Assembly: GCA_964490725.1 (NCBI GenBank)
Contig: CAZBDU010000046.1
Coordinates: forward strand, 1-42,118
Length of the DNA: 42,118 bases
Direction: 5' to 3'
Source of the DNA: CAZBDU01 sp964490725
GTDB taxonomy: Bacteria > Spirochaetota > Spirochaetia > SZUA-6 > DRHE01
The notes under the pieces are model-generated. The model ran no database searches, was not told the DNA's origin, and was given only the letters and a program-made list of their open reading frames with translations. The position numbers were made by a program, and so were the translations under genes. Positions 41,330 to 42,118 of this stretch are shown here, in pieces; the first letter of the stretch is position 1, and each line of letters begins with the position of its first letter.

Positions 41330-41345
41330 CCTACCCCGAGGTAGG
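41330..41345. promoter_or_regulatory. Short perfect palindrome upstream of ktrB
   Basis: CCTACC and GGTAGG pair perfectly around a CCGA loop. It sits 13 bases before the ktrB ATG and over the stop of the vapC remnant. No T tract follows on the minus strand. It could be an operator or an RNA hairpin in the ktrB leader. Confidence 0.35.
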
Positions 41346-41513
41346 CATCCTTACACAGCGTCGGGGAAGCGCAGGCGTGGCAATCAGGCGCAGCGCGGAG
41401 GGCTCGGTCGCCCGTGTCCTGCAGGCGGGCCGGCCGGCGGCGATTTTCCTCAAAGGATGAGAGGCGAATGTCAGCGGAACCCACAGATTGGAGTCAAAGA
41501 GAAAGCCCGGCAC
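41331..41513 (-). pseudogene. vapC: Decayed VapC (PIN-domain) toxin remnant
   Basis: The frame begins as a PIN toxin does, MPGFLFDSNLWVPLTFASHP, with the first catalytic Asp (Asp7). It then jumps to a compressed ATEPSALRLIATPALPRR, which corresponds to the RATQQS-LRL-TTPALL region of VapC proteins, and ends after 60 residues. Functional VapC proteins have about 130-150 residues with three or four acidic residues, so most of the active site is missing. It overlaps the vapB stop by 20 bases, as intact vapBC pairs do. Confidence 0.72.
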
Positions 41514-41796
41514 CTCGGAGGTCCTCCCGGTACCCGGCGTCCTGTTCGAGGCGTCGGAGATCCTGCGGCGTCATCGCGGACCCGAGTGCATCGGTAACGG
41601 CAATCGCCACCGTCGGCCCGGTCTGCGGATCCATTTCCACCCTGAGGCCTTCTCTGGGCGTGCTGGAGCGGCTCGTCGGCGCCAATCCGGTCCCGAGAGC
41701 CTGCTCGACCACATCCTTCAGTTTCCTTCCCTCCATGGCTGCACGGATCCTCACCTCGCGCATGAGCTCGTCCGGAAGCTCCAGCGTGGTGTTCAT
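41494..41796 (-). CDS. vapB: VapB-type ribbon-helix-helix antitoxin
   Basis: The 100-residue product starts MNTTLELPDELMREVRIRAA, the strand-helix opening of ribbon-helix-helix proteins, followed by the second helix (EGRKLKDVVEQALGTGL). A Pro/Thr-rich linker and a C-terminal segment (LRRLEQDAGYREDLRG) would wrap the toxin. Such antitoxins repress their own operon. The partner toxin downstream is decayed, so the antitoxin is orphaned. The gene lies directly downstream of the rRNA operon on the same strand. Confidence 0.82.
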   Translation of the reverse strand: MNTTLELPDELMREVRIRAAMEGRKLKDVVEQALGTGLAPTSRSSTPREGLRVEMDPQTGPTVAIAVTDALGSAMTPQDLRRLEQDAGYREDLRGAGLSL

Positions 41797-41852
41797 GTAC
41801 TACCAGAAAACCGCAAAAACGGCAACTTCCGCGCGTTGAAGGCAAAAAAATA

Positions 41853-41965
<113 letters not shown>

Positions 41966-42080
41966 CATATCCTTTACACCGTCAGGGCTTCCGCCAGAGC
42001 CCTGGGCCGGCTGTCCTTTGCCGGCCGCGGCCGCTCTGGCAGCCGCCCTTACCGTGTATGGAAAGGGAAAGGGAAAATAT
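41966..42080 (-). other. 23S-5S intergenic spacer with processing-type stem
   Basis: The spacer holds no gene. It contains an inverted repeat, CAGGGCT ... AGCCCTG (about 41982-42004), and further GGCCGGC/GCCGGCC arms around 42005-42030. Such stems are common as RNase processing sites in rRNA precursors. Confidence 0.55.
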
Positions 42081-42118
42081 GGTCAAGCCTCACGGGAGAT
42101 TAGTACTGGTCAGCTGAA
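42081..42118 (-). rRNA. rrl: 23S ribosomal RNA, 3' end only
   Basis: The minus strand reads TTCAGCTGACCAGTACTAAT, continuing to CGTGAGGCTTGACC, the conserved 3' end of 23S rRNA. The rest lies beyond the window edge. Confidence 0.93.

Noticed and set aside
41797..41852. Terminator after 5S rRNA
   Set aside because: There is a T7 run but only weak hairpins (CCG/CGG, CAAC/GTTG); I cannot support a defined terminator.

Overview
The window is visibly GC-rich bacterial DNA packed with short-overlap operons on both strands. Gene content points to an anaerobic or facultative diderm with chemotaxis: a single-chain pyruvate:ferredoxin oxidoreductase, an ExbB/ExbD/TonB operon with a TPR protein and an outer-membrane barrel, CheW, a Cys-rich DUF6062 protein and KtrAB-type potassium uptake. 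A spirochaete is my best guess, from recollection of similar gene sets; no marker gene here proves it.

Layout. 1-5750 (minus): TPR protein, beta-barrel protein, ExbB, ExbD and TonB (cut by the window edge), an envelope energy-transduction operon. 6022-7128 (plus): a small PepSY-like protein and a DUF72 protein. 7146-13248 (minus): a double-length UvrA with four ABC ATPase cores, and a SprA-related putative metalloprotease. 13434-14632 (minus): cheW and a sigma-54-type response regulator that stops just after its Walker A motif. 14868-15726 (plus): a mini J-domain protein and an unknown protein. 15733-23033 (minus): aldose-epimerase-like protein, disulfide flavoprotein, MFS exporter and nifJ with a good promoter and terminator. 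23213-24555 (plus): histidine phosphatase and DUF6062 protein. 24577-25466 (minus): an extended NDP kinase followed by the last 50 codons of a lost SLC13-type transporter.

25775-32088 (plus) is the most notable region: one operon of eight genes behind a near-consensus promoter. In order it encodes a complete bacterial GRAS-domain protein, an unknown 176-residue protein, a SpoIIE/PP2C phosphatase, an RsbW-like ATPase, a STAS-like protein, a class III adenylyl cyclase, a PilZ-like protein and a class I/II aminotransferase. From the fourth gene on, each start overlaps the previous stop. I read it as a signalling module in which a partner switch (phosphatase, kinase, STAS protein) is coupled to cAMP synthesis, with a GRAS protein, the bacterial relative of plant GRAS regulators, at its head.

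32092-38117 is an accessory island with lower GC in part: an orphan Rhs fragment, a lipoprotein with M23-like repeats, a probable immunity protein, a broken rhs gene (one nonsense codon, two frameshifts) carrying a C-terminal toxin-like tip, and an IS1634/IS4-type transposase fragment that cuts the rhs 5' part. 38118-41317 (minus): KtrB/TrkH, KtrA/TrkA, a YhhQ-type transporter and a RpiB-like isomerase in one operon. 41331-41796 (minus): vapB with a decayed vapC. The right end holds 5S rRNA and the 3' tip of 23S rRNA, both minus.

A recurring theme is sharp gene remnants (response regulator, transporter tail, vapC, rhs, transposase), which suggests recent deletions or assembly joins.
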